Shown: piece by piece, positions 20,777-29,695 of the stretch
How the letters are laid out: each line of letters begins with the position of its first letter
How positions within the stretch are numbered: the stretch's first letter is position 1
DNA from: an uncultured Pelagibacteraceae bacterium
GTDB taxonomy: Bacteria; Pseudomonadota; Alphaproteobacteria; Pelagibacterales; Pelagibacteraceae
Reading direction: 5' to 3'
NCBI GenBank assembly: GCA_902560685.1
Contig: CACEMT010000003.1
Coordinates: forward strand, 31,482-95,481
DNA length: 64,000 bases
Notes under the pieces: model-generated
What the model was told of the DNA's origin: nothing
The model's database searches: none
Seen by the model: the letters and a program-made list of their open reading frames with translations, nothing else
Position numbers and translations under genes: made by a program

Positions 20777-21270
20777 TGAAAAAAACTGGAGTTTACCCTG
20801 GTACCTTCGATCCAATTACTTTTGGTCATATAGATGTTATTCAAAAATCTTTAAAAATTGTAGATCAAGTTATCGTTGCAATCTCTGATGGAGATAATAA
20901 AAAATATTTATTTACAATAGAAGAAAGAATTAAAATAGTTAATAAAGCATTATTTTCAGATCTAAAATTTAAGAAAAACAAAGTTAAAGTTATCTCTTTT
21001 AACTCATTAACAACAGATCTTTGTAAAAAATATAAATCGAATATAATCTTACGTGGTTTGAGAGCTGTCTCAGACTTTGAATATGAATTTCAATTAGCTG
21101 GAATGAATAGAAAATTAAATAAAAATATAGAAACGATTTTTTTAATGTCTGATGTTCAAAATCAAATAATTTCTTCAAGATTAATAAAAGAAATTATAGA
21201 GTTAAAAGGGGATATAAAAAAATTTACTACCAAAAGTACAATTAATTCATTAAAAAAAAAATATGAATAA
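20776..21270 (+). CDS. coaD: Phosphopantetheine adenylyltransferase
   Basis: Transfers AMP from ATP to 4'-phosphopantetheine, the penultimate step of coenzyme A synthesis. The N terminus GVYPGTFDPITFGHIDVI carries the T-x-G-H nucleotidyltransferase motif at residues 15-18. A basic ISSRLIKEI motif near residue 132 binds ATP phosphates. The 164-residue length is standard. It is coupled to gyrA upstream and overlaps the cyclophilin gene by 8 bases. Confidence 0.95.
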   Translation: MKKTGVYPGTFDPITFGHIDVIQKSLKIVDQVIVAISDGDNKKYLFTIEERIKIVNKALFSDLKFKKNKVKVISFNSLTTDLCKKYKSNIILRGLRAVSDFEYEFQLAGMNRKLNKNIETIFLMSDVQNQIISSRLIKEIIELKGDIKKFTTKSTINSLKKKYE

Positions 21271-21823
21271 ATATTTAATTAATTTATTAGTTTTAATTAG
21301 TTTAATATTTTTTACAAATGTTTACTCAAAGGAGAATATAATGATTTTAAAGCTTAAAACTGGAGATGTAAAAATTGAATTATTTGAAGATGTTGCACCT
21401 AAACATGTTGAAAGAATAAAAAAATTAGCAAATGATGGTTCATATGATAACGTTGTATTTCACAGAGTCATTGATGGATTTATGGCACAAACAGGAGATG
21501 TTAGATTTGGAAATTCTTCCTCAGATAATTTTGATTTAAATAGAGCTGGAATGGGTGGATCTGATTTACCTGATCTTAAAGCTGAGTTTAGTGATCTACC
21601 ACATGAAAGAGGAACACTATCTATGGCAAGGTCATCTGATCCAAATAGTGCAAATAGTCAATTTTTTATTTGTTTTGTAGCCACACCTTTTTTAGACAGA
21701 CAATATACTGTATTTGGCAAAGTTATAGAAGGTATGGAACATATTGATAAAATTAAAAAAGGTGATGGACAAAATGGTTCAGTATCAGACCCAGATAAAA
21801 TTATAAGTTTTAAGTCCTTATAG
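21263..21823 (+). CDS. Peptidyl-prolyl cis-trans isomerase, cyclophilin type, exported
   Basis: A 186-residue cyclophilin with an N-terminal signal-like segment (residues 1-22, NKYLINLLVLISLIFFTNVYS), so probably periplasmic. Core motifs are VVFHRVIDGFMAQTGD (active-site Arg and Phe), RGTLSMARSSDPNSANSQFFICF and FLDRQYTVFGKVIEGM. It catalyses proline isomerisation in exported proteins. An internal start at MILKLKTGDVKIEL near residue 27 would give a cytoplasmic form, and an AAAGGAG lies just before that codon, so both forms are possible. Confidence 0.9.
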   Translation: MNKYLINLLVLISLIFFTNVYSKENIMILKLKTGDVKIELFEDVAPKHVERIKKLANDGSYDNVVFHRVIDGFMAQTGDVRFGNSSSDNFDLNRAGMGGSDLPDLKAEFSDLPHERGTLSMARSSDPNSANSQFFICFVATPFLDRQYTVFGKVIEGMEHIDKIKKGDGQNGSVSDPDKIISFKSL

Positions 21824-21832
21824 TTTACATCG

Positions 21833-22945
21833 ATGACGTTAAAAAAGTTTTCTTTTAATGTCCTAACTAATGATGAATTTTCTAGAAGAGGTGTGATAGA
21901 AACACACCGAGGAAAAATTAATACTCCTGCATTTATGCCTGTTGGTACGCAGGCTACGGTTAAAGCTACATTTATTGATGATATAATTAAAACAGGTAGT
22001 GAAATTATATTAGGAAATACTTACCATCTCATGCTTAGACCTGGAACTGAAAGAATACAGGCTGCAGGTGGCTTGCATCAATTTATGAATTGTAAATTAC
22101 CTATACTTACAGATTCTGGTGGGTTTCAAGTAATGTCTCTTTCTAAGTTAAATAAAATTGATAAAGAAAAAGGAGCAATTTTTAAATCTCATATAGATGG
22201 AAAGGAATTTATTTTAAGTCCAGAGGAAAGCATTAAAGTTCAAAAAGATCTTAATTCAGATATCGTTATGGTTATGGATGAATGTCCAAAAAAAAGCGTT
22301 GAATATGAAAAAATAAAAGATTCGATGAATTTATCAATGTATTGGGCTGATAGATCAAAAAAAGCATTTGGCACAAACCCTCACAAAGCTATTTTTGGAA
22401 TTATTCAAGGAGGCTTATTTAAAGATTTAAGAATTAAATCTTTGGAACAACTTGAGAAAATAAACTTTGATGGATATGCAATTGGAGGTCTTGCCGTGGG
22501 AGAGAGTCAAAAAGAAATGTTTAAAGTATTAGATGATATTAGTAATTTCATGCCAAAAGATAAGCCGAGGTACTTAATGGGTGTTGGAACTCCTTCAGAT
22601 ATTATCGGAGCAGTAAAAAGAGGTGTCGATATGTTTGATTGCGTTTTACCAACAAGGTCTGGCAGAACAGGATTAGCATTTACGTGGAATGGAAGGATAA
22701 ACATTCGTAACTCTAAATATCAAAATGATAATTCACCACTAGATCCGAAATGTGCAAAATTTGATTTAAATAAATACTCTAAAAACTATTTAAATCATCT
22801 GTTTAACACAAATGAAATACTTGGTTCTATGTTGCTAACTTTACATAATATAAATTTTTACCAAGAACTTATGGAAACAATAAGAAAAAATATTGAAAAA
22901 GGGACATTTCAACAATTTCATGATTCATATATTAATAAGCTATAA
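21833..22945 (+). CDS. tgt: Queuine tRNA-ribosyltransferase (Tgt) lacking most of its zinc site
   Basis: Exchanges guanine-34 for the queuosine precursor in GUN-anticodon tRNAs. The TIM-barrel core is intact: PAFMPVGTQATVKA, GNTYHLMLRPGTERI, LTDSGGFQVMSL with the catalytic Asp, QGGLFKDLR, GGLAVGE and the nucleophile in FDCVLPTRSGRTGLAF. In the C-terminal zinc subdomain, the usual C-x-C-x2-C followed 31 residues after the first Cys by His is reduced to C307 and H338. The other two positions are K309 and L312. The rest of that subdomain (KYSKNYLNHLF, GSMLLTLHNINFY) aligns well, so this is substitution rather than truncation. Confidence 0.93.
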   Translation: MTLKKFSFNVLTNDEFSRRGVIETHRGKINTPAFMPVGTQATVKATFIDDIIKTGSEIILGNTYHLMLRPGTERIQAAGGLHQFMNCKLPILTDSGGFQVMSLSKLNKIDKEKGAIFKSHIDGKEFILSPEESIKVQKDLNSDIVMVMDECPKKSVEYEKIKDSMNLSMYWADRSKKAFGTNPHKAIFGIIQGGLFKDLRIKSLEQLEKINFDGYAIGGLAVGESQKEMFKVLDDISNFMPKDKPRYLMGVGTPSDIIGAVKRGVDMFDCVLPTRSGRTGLAFTWNGRINIRNSKYQNDNSPLDPKCAKFDLNKYSKNYLNHLFNTNEILGSMLLTLHNINFYQELMETIRKNIEKGTFQQFHDSYINKL

Positions 22946-22993
22946 TATTTCTCATTGATTAAATTTAAAAAATGAATATAAGGATCGTCATTG

Positions 22994-23069
<76 letters not shown>

Positions 23070-23074
23070 ATAAA

Positions 23075-23899
23075 TCATATTTTTATAGGCGGGTAATTTA
23101 ATATAATTTCATTAGTCCACTCATTAATTTTTTTAATTCTATCGTCTGATGATGGATGAGTGCTCATAAATTCTGGTGGTTCTTTTCCTTTTCTTGCTTT
23201 TTTCATTCTTTCCCAAATTTTGGTTGTCTCCCTTATATCATATCCAGATAATGAAGAAAAAATTAACCCAAGATAATCAGCTTCAGTTTCTTGTTTTCTA
23301 TTAAAAGGATTCATTAGACCGATTTGTGATAAAAGACCAACCGTATCCATTCCTGTTGTTCTGTTAACTGTAGAAAGTTTTCCACCTGATAATATATCTG
23401 TAACTTGTAAGACAACATTTGTAGCAACATTACGGCTTGCTCTTTCAACAGAGTGTTTTGCAACCGCATGAGCAATTTCATGACCCATAACTGCTGCCAA
23501 TCCATTTGTATTTTTTGTAATATCTAATATCCCAGTATAAACAGCAATTTTTCCTCCTGGCATGCACCATGCATTTTTAACTTTTTTATTATCAATTAAA
23601 ATATACTCCCAATCAAAATTTAATGTGGGGTCTGGTATATTTGATTTATCAAAATACGCACTTATTGAATATTCCATTTTCTTTCCAATATCTTTTATTT
23701 CGTTTAATTTAGAAATATCCTTACTCAATTTTTCCTTTTCTTTAACTTTTTCATAAATTTTTGCTGCTTTAGCATTTAATTTTGATTCTGGAATCAATTT
23801 TAGCTGTTTTCTATCGGTGATTGGAACAGTAGTACATGAAGAAACACCCATAGATAAGCAACCACAGCCTACAAATTGTAAAAATAATCTTCTATCCAT
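23075..23899 (-). CDS. M48-family zinc metallopeptidase, predicted Tat-exported lipoprotein
   Basis: A 274-residue periplasmic peptidase of the LoiP/BepA group, involved in envelope quality control. The zinc motif is VMGHEIAHAVAKHS near residue 145, with the third ligand in EADYLGL near 210. The N terminus MDRRLFLQF resembles a twin-arginine signal and ends in a lipobox-like VSSC at residues 19-22. No C-terminal TPR domain is present. It is convergent with tRNA-Lys. Confidence 0.88.
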   Translation of the reverse strand: MDRRLFLQFVGCGCLSMGVSSCTTVPITDRKQLKLIPESKLNAKAAKIYEKVKEKEKLSKDISKLNEIKDIGKKMEYSISAYFDKSNIPDPTLNFDWEYILIDNKKVKNAWCMPGGKIAVYTGILDITKNTNGLAAVMGHEIAHAVAKHSVERASRNVATNVVLQVTDILSGGKLSTVNRTTGMDTVGLLSQIGLMNPFNRKQETEADYLGLIFSSLSGYDIRETTKIWERMKKARKGKEPPEFMSTHPSSDDRIKKINEWTNEIILNYPPIKI

Positions 23900-23964
23900 T
23901 AATATAGTTTATATGAAATACTCGATTTAATCAAAATATTTGCTATAAAGTAACTTATTCATTT

Positions 23965-24585
23965 ATGACAAAAAATAAAAAAAAAAAAATTTCTTTAATA
24001 GCAAGATTGAGAAATTATTTTTTTACTGGTGTAATTGTTTTGGTTCCAATTGGATTTACTCTTTATTTAACAATTTTTTTAGTTTCTATTTCCTCAAATT
24101 TAATTCCTGAAGAAATAAATCCAAATAACTATTTACCTTTCTCAATACCTGGGCTTGAAATTGCTCTTTCAATAATTTTTATTACTTTGATTGGAGGGCT
24201 TTCTCTATCATTTATAGGAAAAAGAATATTGCAGTTAATAAATGATTTATTAAAAAGAATTCCTATACTTAGAACAATTTATTCTGCGATTGGACAAATG
24301 ACTGAATCTTTTACAAATAATAAAAAAGGTAAAAAAAGTGTTGTATTAGTTCAATATCCAAGAAAAGGCGCATGGGCAGTTGGTTTTGCTACTAAGGATA
24401 ATAAAGGTGAAATTACAAAAAAAACAAACGAACAACTTGTCAATGTATTTGTTCCAACAACTCCAAATCCAACAAGTGGATTTTTATTAATGTTTCCAAA
24501 AAGTGAAGTTATATATCTTGATATGACTTTTGAGGAAGCGTCTAAATTTATTGTATCGGCTGGTACATCAATACCAAAATCTTAA
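23965..24585 (+). CDS. DUF502 family membrane protein
   Basis: A 206-residue protein with two membrane helices (about 15-38 and 62-85), between which lies a short polar loop. The TGVIVLVPIGFTLYLT opening, RIPILRTIYSAIGQMTESF near 100, and VNVFVPTTPNPTSGFLLMFPKSEVIYLDMTFEEASKFIVSAG near 160 are the family signature. The function of DUF502 in bacteria is not established. The 3' end overlaps recG by 4 bases. Confidence 0.88.
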   Translation: MTKNKKKKISLIARLRNYFFTGVIVLVPIGFTLYLTIFLVSISSNLIPEEINPNNYLPFSIPGLEIALSIIFITLIGGLSLSFIGKRILQLINDLLKRIPILRTIYSAIGQMTESFTNNKKGKKSVVLVQYPRKGAWAVGFATKDNKGEITKKTNEQLVNVFVPTTPNPTSGFLLMFPKSEVIYLDMTFEEASKFIVSAGTSIPKS

Positions 24586-26633
24586 ACTAAATCATTAATT
24601 ATATCTGCTCTGTCATATAATTTAAGCAACATTTTATATTTAGATAAGTTAATTTCTTCAATTTCAATTCTTTTAACTTCATTTTCTGCGACCCTGAATA
24701 AATCTTCGTGTAAAACAGGGTCAGCAAGATTAAATTTTTTCTCACCACTTTGCTTAAAGCCTAAAATATCACCAGATCCTCTTAGTTTCATATCTTCTTC
24801 AGATATAATAAAACCGTTGTTTGAATTCTTAAGTATTTTAATTCTTTTTTTTGCATTTTCACTTAAATTATTCTTAAACATTAATATACATTTTCCTTGA
24901 TTATTACCTCTACCAACTCTGCCTCTTAACTGATGAAGTTGTGATAGGCCAAACTTGTTTGAATTTTCAATTACTATTACATTTGCATTAGGAAAATCTA
25001 TACCAACTTCGATAATAGTTGTTGAAACTAGTATATCAAATTTTTTTTTTAAAAAGTCTTCAAGTATTGAATTTTTTTTATCTTGGTCAATTTTACTATG
25101 AATTATTGCTACTCTTGATGGAAATAATTTGTTTAATGAATTAAATTTCTGTATTGCCGACTGATGATCGATTTTTTTTGACTCATCAATTAGTGGGCAT
25201 ACCCAAAATATCTGATTTTTATTGTAAATTTCCTTTTTAACAAAATCAATAACATCTTTAATGTTATCTTCTTTTTTACTGTAGGTAATTATTTCTTTCC
25301 TATTTTTTGGTTTTTCATTAATTATTGATAAATCCATATCACCATAAATTGTCATTGTTAATGTTCTTGGTATTGGAGTTGCAGACATTAATAGTATATC
25401 ACAATTAGAACCTCCTTTATCGGATAATAATTTTCTTTGTTTAACACCAAATTTATGTTGTTCATCTATGATGATGAATCCTAATTTATTAAATATCGTT
25501 CTTTTTTGAAATAATGAATGTGTTCCAAAAATCATATTTATTTTAGAATTTTGTAAATTTGATATAATTTTTCTTTTAATAGAATTATTAGTTTTACCAG
25601 TAAACAATTCTAAATTTATTTCTGATGGAAATATTTTTTTTGCTAAATTATAGTGTTGATTTGCTAAGATTTCTGTTGGAGACATAAAGGCAACTTGGTA
25701 TCCAGATTCTATTACATTCAATGAAGATAACAATGCTACAATAGTTTTCCCAGATCCAACATCACCTTGTAAAATTCTAAACATTTTCGTCTTCGAGCTT
25801 AGATCTAAGTTAATTTCATTAAGAGTTTTTATTTGATCTTTAGTTAAATTAAAACCAAAGTTTTTGATTGTTTTTTTTTCATATTTATTAAAAAAAATTT
25901 TTTTATTTTTTTTATTTTTTTTAATTGATTTTCTTATTTCGGAAAAAACTATTAACGAAGATAAAATTTCATCAAATGCAAGTCTCCTAAAATGTTTACT
26001 GCTATGGTTTCCAATATTTTTGTAATCATGAAGTTTAATTACAGATTCCTTCCATCCCAAGTTGTTAAAAAGTTTTAGTATATTTGGGCTTAACCATTCT
26101 TCTAAGTTGGGTAGATTTTCTAAAATTTGACCTATAATATAATTATATTTTTTTTCAGTTATGCCTTCGGTTAAACTATATTTATTGTGCACTTTTTTAA
26201 TTAGATTCTTATCTTTAGAAAGATATGTGGGGTTAGTTATTTGGTATCTATTTTTAAAATAACTAATTTTACCACTAATTGTTATTTTTTCATTTAATGG
26301 TAATATTTTTTTAATATAACCCTCGTAACTATTAAAAAAAATACAATCTATTTTACCGGTATCATCTTCACAAATAACTTTATTAGGTAAATTTCGAATT
26401 CTTGGAAAGTTATATTTTAATGGTATTATTTCAATGGTTGAAATTTTTCCAATATTTAAATTTTTTATTTTTGATATATTGGTTCTATCTGTAAATGACT
26501 GGGGCAATCTCCATAGCATATCAAATATACTATTAATGTTTTTTTTCTTAAGTATTGTAGCAGTTTTTTTTCCAATATTTTTTAATTTTGAAATATCTTT
26601 AAGAAGAAATTCATAATTTTTATTCATAAACAA
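24582..26633 (-). CDS. recG: ATP-dependent DNA helicase RecG
   Basis: A branch-migrating helicase that remodels stalled forks and Holliday junctions. It has an N-terminal wedge/OB domain (about 60-160) and SF2 helicase motifs: LQGDVGSGKTIVALLSS (I), IIDEQHKFGVKQR (II, DEQH), LMSATPIPRTLTMT (III), TTIIEVGIDFPNANV (V) and QLHQLRGRVGRG (VI). A C-terminal KLRGSGDILGFKQSG is the RecG signature. The start is the first or third codon (MFMNKN). Confidence 0.96.
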   Translation of the reverse strand: MFMNKNYEFLLKDISKLKNIGKKTATILKKKNINSIFDMLWRLPQSFTDRTNISKIKNLNIGKISTIEIIPLKYNFPRIRNLPNKVICEDDTGKIDCIFFNSYEGYIKKILPLNEKITISGKISYFKNRYQITNPTYLSKDKNLIKKVHNKYSLTEGITEKKYNYIIGQILENLPNLEEWLSPNILKLFNNLGWKESVIKLHDYKNIGNHSSKHFRRLAFDEILSSLIVFSEIRKSIKKNKKNKKIFFNKYEKKTIKNFGFNLTKDQIKTLNEINLDLSSKTKMFRILQGDVGSGKTIVALLSSLNVIESGYQVAFMSPTEILANQHYNLAKKIFPSEINLELFTGKTNNSIKRKIISNLQNSKINMIFGTHSLFQKRTIFNKLGFIIIDEQHKFGVKQRKLLSDKGGSNCDILLMSATPIPRTLTMTIYGDMDLSIINEKPKNRKEIITYSKKEDNIKDVIDFVKKEIYNKNQIFWVCPLIDESKKIDHQSAIQKFNSLNKLFPSRVAIIHSKIDQDKKNSILEDFLKKKFDILVSTTIIEVGIDFPNANVIVIENSNKFGLSQLHQLRGRVGRGNNQGKCILMFKNNLSENAKKRIKILKNSNNGFIISEEDMKLRGSGDILGFKQSGEKKFNLADPVLHEDLFRVAENEVKRIEIEEINLSKYKMLLKLYDRADIINDLV

Positions 26634-26659
26634 TTAATAATATAATATATTATAATTAA

Positions 26660-26914
26660 ATGCCTGATGATATTGAATTACTAAAAAAAAAAATAATTTA
26701 TAAGTCATCGTATAGGGGAATTAAGGAACTTGACATTATTTTAAGATCTTTTGTTAATGAATATCTAAACAATTTATCTGTAAAAGATTTAAATGATCTT
26801 TTAATTTTTTTAGATAATAATGATGATGACATATTCAAGTTTAAACAAGGAATAGAGAATAAAAATATTAAAAATAACAATATTTCAAAATTATTTAAAA
26901 ATTATAATATTTAA
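26660..26914 (+). CDS. sdhE: FAD assembly factor SdhE family
   Basis: An 84-residue helical protein of the YgfY/SdhE (DUF339) family, which helps attach FAD to succinate dehydrogenase. The defining RGxxE motif appears in SYRGIKELDIIL at residues 18-29, followed by the usual aliphatic DLNDLLIFLDNNDDDIFKF segment. Divergent from recG with 26 bases between; recG beside sdhE is common in alphaproteobacteria. Confidence 0.88.
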   Translation: MPDDIELLKKKIIYKSSYRGIKELDIILRSFVNEYLNNLSVKDLNDLLIFLDNNDDDIFKFKQGIENKNIKNNNISKLFKNYNI

Positions 26915-26921
26915 ATGTAAA

Positions 26922-27011
26922 TGGCGGAGAGACTGGGATTCGAACCCAGGAAAGAGTTGCCCCTTTGCCGGTTTTCAAGACCGGTGCTTTCAACCGCTCA
27001 GCCATCTCTCC
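26922..27011 (-). tRNA. tRNA-Ser (anticodon TGA)
   Basis: A 90-base type II tRNA. On the minus strand the acceptor stem is GGAGAGA/TCTCTCC, the anticodon loop is CTTGAAA within CCGGT/ACCGG, a long extra arm follows (AAAGGGGCAACTCTTT region) and the T arm is CTGGGTTCGAATCCCAG. The discriminator is G and CCA is encoded. Its extra arm is the identity element read by SerRS (10055-11314). Confidence 0.97.
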
Positions 27012-27086
27012 GTTTCGATGTTTTTATAAGTAAAATTATTAAATTCAATAAAAAAATAGTATAAGGAACATTCATTTCTATCTCTT

Positions 27087-27965
27087 ATGAATACAAAAGA
27101 ATTTAAAAATGGAGTTATATCAGCCACACTAGGTTCATTATGGTGGGGAGTGTTAGGAACTTATTTTTTTCAATTTATTACTTTTGTTGGTACTTTAGAA
27201 GTTGTTGTACATAGGTGTATTTGGACAAGTTTTATATTGTTTTTAACAACTCTAATATTTAAAAAATGGCACTTACTTAAAATAAATCTAATAAATAAAA
27301 AAAATTTATTTATTTTACTTATAACTAGTATCCTAATCTTTTGTAATTGGACTGCTTGGATTTATGCTGTTGCAACTAACAGAATAATTGATGCCAGCTA
27401 TGGATATTTTATATTTCCAATATTGACTGTATTTTTTGATTATTTATTTTTAAAAGAAAAATTGAATAAAAAAAGAGTTTTTTCAATTTTAATAGTTGTA
27501 GGATCTTCAGTTTATTTAGCTTTTAATTTATCAATGTTTCCATGGATAGGTATATTGGTGGCTATTTTATGGGCAACTTACAACCTTTTAAGAAAATTAA
27601 TTAAAGTAGAAACAGATATAGGATTGTTTATCGAAAGTCTTTTCATATTACCCATAGCGATTGCCGTTTTTTATTTAATATTTCAAAAAGGAATGAATGA
27701 TTTTTCGTTGGTTAATCCAAAAATTATGTTTTATTTATTTTTGGCCGGACCTATGACGGTGATTCCTTTATTCTTATTTATTAAAGGTGTCGAAAAATGT
27801 GGGCTTAGTGCTTCTGGGATGATTTTTTTTATTACTCCAACTAGTCAATTTTTATTGGGATATTTCTATTACAATGAACCTTTTTCTACAGATAAGTTCA
27901 TAAGTTTTATTTTGATATGGATTGCTGTATTAATTTACTTAAGAGATTTATATGAAAACAATTAA
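27087..27965 (+). CDS. rarD: RarD-type EamA permease
   Basis: A 292-residue transporter with about ten helices in two EamA repeats. SLWWGVLGTYFFQFITFVGTLEVVVHRCIWTSFILF, the early NWTAWIYAVATNRIIDASYGYFIFPILTV and the later GPMTVIPLFLFIKGVEKCGLSASGMIFFITPTSQF are characteristic of RarD. RarD proteins were first linked to chloramphenicol sensitivity; the natural substrate is uncertain. The 3' end overlaps mltB by 14 bases. Confidence 0.88.
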   Translation: MNTKEFKNGVISATLGSLWWGVLGTYFFQFITFVGTLEVVVHRCIWTSFILFLTTLIFKKWHLLKINLINKKNLFILLITSILIFCNWTAWIYAVATNRIIDASYGYFIFPILTVFFDYLFLKEKLNKKRVFSILIVVGSSVYLAFNLSMFPWIGILVAILWATYNLLRKLIKVETDIGLFIESLFILPIAIAVFYLIFQKGMNDFSLVNPKIMFYLFLAGPMTVIPLFLFIKGVEKCGLSASGMIFFITPTSQFLLGYFYYNEPFSTDKFISFILIWIAVLIYLRDLYENN

Positions 27966-28950
27966 AATTCTATTTTATATTGTATTAATATCGTTGAGCA
28001 CTTTTACAACTTCATTTGGAGAAGATTTTAATAGTTGGTTAGTATCATTTAAAGAACATGCGATTAAGCAAGGTATATCAAAAAATACTTTGGATAGAAC
28101 AATGTCAAAAGTTAAATTCCTACCAGATGTTATTAAGTATGACAGGTATCAACCTGAGTTTTATGAAGACACTAATACATACATAGGAAAAAGAACTAGC
28201 GAAAAAAAAGTATCAAATGGTAAAGATATATTTATTAAGAACTCTGGTTTAATATTAGATATTGAAAATGAATTTGATGTAGAAAAAGAATTACTTTTAT
28301 CTCTAATGGGTATCGAAACTAATTTTGGTAAATATTTAGGAAAAATGGATATATTGTCATCATTGGCAACTTTAAGCTTTGACAAAAGACGTAGTGAATT
28401 TTTTACAAATGAGCTGATTATAATTTTAAAATTAATTGATAAAGGAATTATAGATAGTAATATTTTATATGGATCTTGGGCCGGTGCTTTCGGAAATTTT
28501 CAATTTATGCCATCTACAATAAAAAATTATGCTTTAGATTATAATAATGATGATTTGATCGACTTAAAATCAACAAAAGATTCTTTTGCATCTGCTGCAA
28601 ATTATATAAATAAATTAGGGTGGAGAAAGAATGATCCTTGCTTTTATAAAGTAAAATTAAAGGAAAATATTCCAATAAAATATCTAAATACTTCAGCTAA
28701 AAAAATTAAGAATAAAAAGAAATTTAAATACTTTAAAAAATACATTGTTGATAGTGAAAATATCAAAATTAATCAAAATTTGACCACTGGTATAATAACA
28801 CCAGATAGAGAAATAGTTGAAAATTCTAAATTATTAGAACCTGCTTATTTAACTTTTGATAATTATGAATTAATATTGAAATGGAATAGGTCACTAAGAT
28901 TTGCCTTAGCTGTTTGCACTTTAAAGGAAAAGTTTAAAAATGAACTTTAA
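27952..28950 (+). CDS. mltB: Lytic murein transglycosylase (MltB family)
   Basis: A 332-residue exported wall enzyme that cleaves the MurNAc-GlcNAc bond. After a signal peptide (residues 1-23) it shows LSLMGIETNFGKYLGKMDILSSLATLSFDKRRSEFF near 120, in which E in GIETNFG is the catalytic Glu, and GSWAGAFGNFQFMPSTIKNYALDYNNDDLIDL near 177. The gene overlaps both neighbours and begins a wall-remodelling group with the RlpA-like protein and DacA. Confidence 0.92.
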   Translation: MKTIKILFYIVLISLSTFTTSFGEDFNSWLVSFKEHAIKQGISKNTLDRTMSKVKFLPDVIKYDRYQPEFYEDTNTYIGKRTSEKKVSNGKDIFIKNSGLILDIENEFDVEKELLLSLMGIETNFGKYLGKMDILSSLATLSFDKRRSEFFTNELIIILKLIDKGIIDSNILYGSWAGAFGNFQFMPSTIKNYALDYNNDDLIDLKSTKDSFASAANYINKLGWRKNDPCFYKVKLKENIPIKYLNTSAKKIKNKKKFKYFKKYIVDSENIKINQNLTTGIITPDREIVENSKLLEPAYLTFDNYELILKWNRSLRFALAVCTLKEKFKNEL

Positions 28951-29695
28951 AATAATATTAATTTTCATACTTTTTTTATATTCATGTGAAACAAAAAATA
29001 TAAATATTTCAGATAGAGATATTATTTCTCCCGATACATCATTTTCAAATAGAGGATTTGCTCTTATTTTTGATGAAGATTTAAAAAAAAAAAAAATAAT
29101 TAATGGAAAAATTGATAATAGATCTTTAATAGTTTTTCAAAGAAATCTTAAAAAAAATACAAATGTTAAAATAACTAACTTGTTGAATAATAAAACAATA
29201 TTAGCAAAAGTGGGTGGAAATTCTAGATATCCTAATTTTTATAATTCAGTTATTTCCAAAAGGATATACCAAGAACTTGAGTTAGATGAAAATGAGCCCT
29301 ATATTGAGATAGTTGCCATAACGAATAATTCTACTTTTTTTGCCAAAAAAACTAAAACATATGAAGAAGAAAAGGAAGTTGCAGATAAGGCTCCTGTTGA
29401 AGGTATAAGTATAAGTGATTTGAGTAAAAATAATAAAAAAATCAAAAATGTTAAAGTTAAATCCGAATTCAAATATATAATAAAAATTGCTGATTTTTAT
29501 TATAAAAAAACTGCAGAAATGATGCAAATAAGAATAATAGATGAATTAAATCTTGATTATTCAAAAATTCTTAAAATTTCTAATACAAATTATAGAGTTT
29601 ATTTAGGACCTTTTGACAATTTAAAATCTTTAAAAAATGCTTTTGATGATATAAATCCACTTAATTTTGAAAATATTGAAATAATTAAATTATGA
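28940..29695 (+). CDS. rlpA: RlpA-like SPOR-domain lipoprotein, probably not catalytic
   Basis: A 251-residue envelope protein. It begins with a lipoprotein signal (lipobox LYSC, Cys16). A double-psi beta-barrel region (about 38-130) keeps the NTNVKITNLLNNKTILAKVGG strand pattern of RlpA, but the W-Y-G...H-G-x-x-T segment and the D-R-G-P segment of active septal transglycosylases are absent. A C-terminal SPOR domain (about 174-250, YIIKIADFYYKKTAEMM, YRVYLGPFDNLKSL) should bind denuded glycan at the septum. It lies between mltB and dacA with overlaps on both sides. Confidence 0.75.
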   Translation: MNFKIILIFILFLYSCETKNINISDRDIISPDTSFSNRGFALIFDEDLKKKKIINGKIDNRSLIVFQRNLKKNTNVKITNLLNNKTILAKVGGNSRYPNFYNSVISKRIYQELELDENEPYIEIVAITNNSTFFAKKTKTYEEEKEVADKAPVEGISISDLSKNNKKIKNVKVKSEFKYIIKIADFYYKKTAEMMQIRIIDELNLDYSKILKISNTNYRVYLGPFDNLKSLKNAFDDINPLNFENIEIIKL

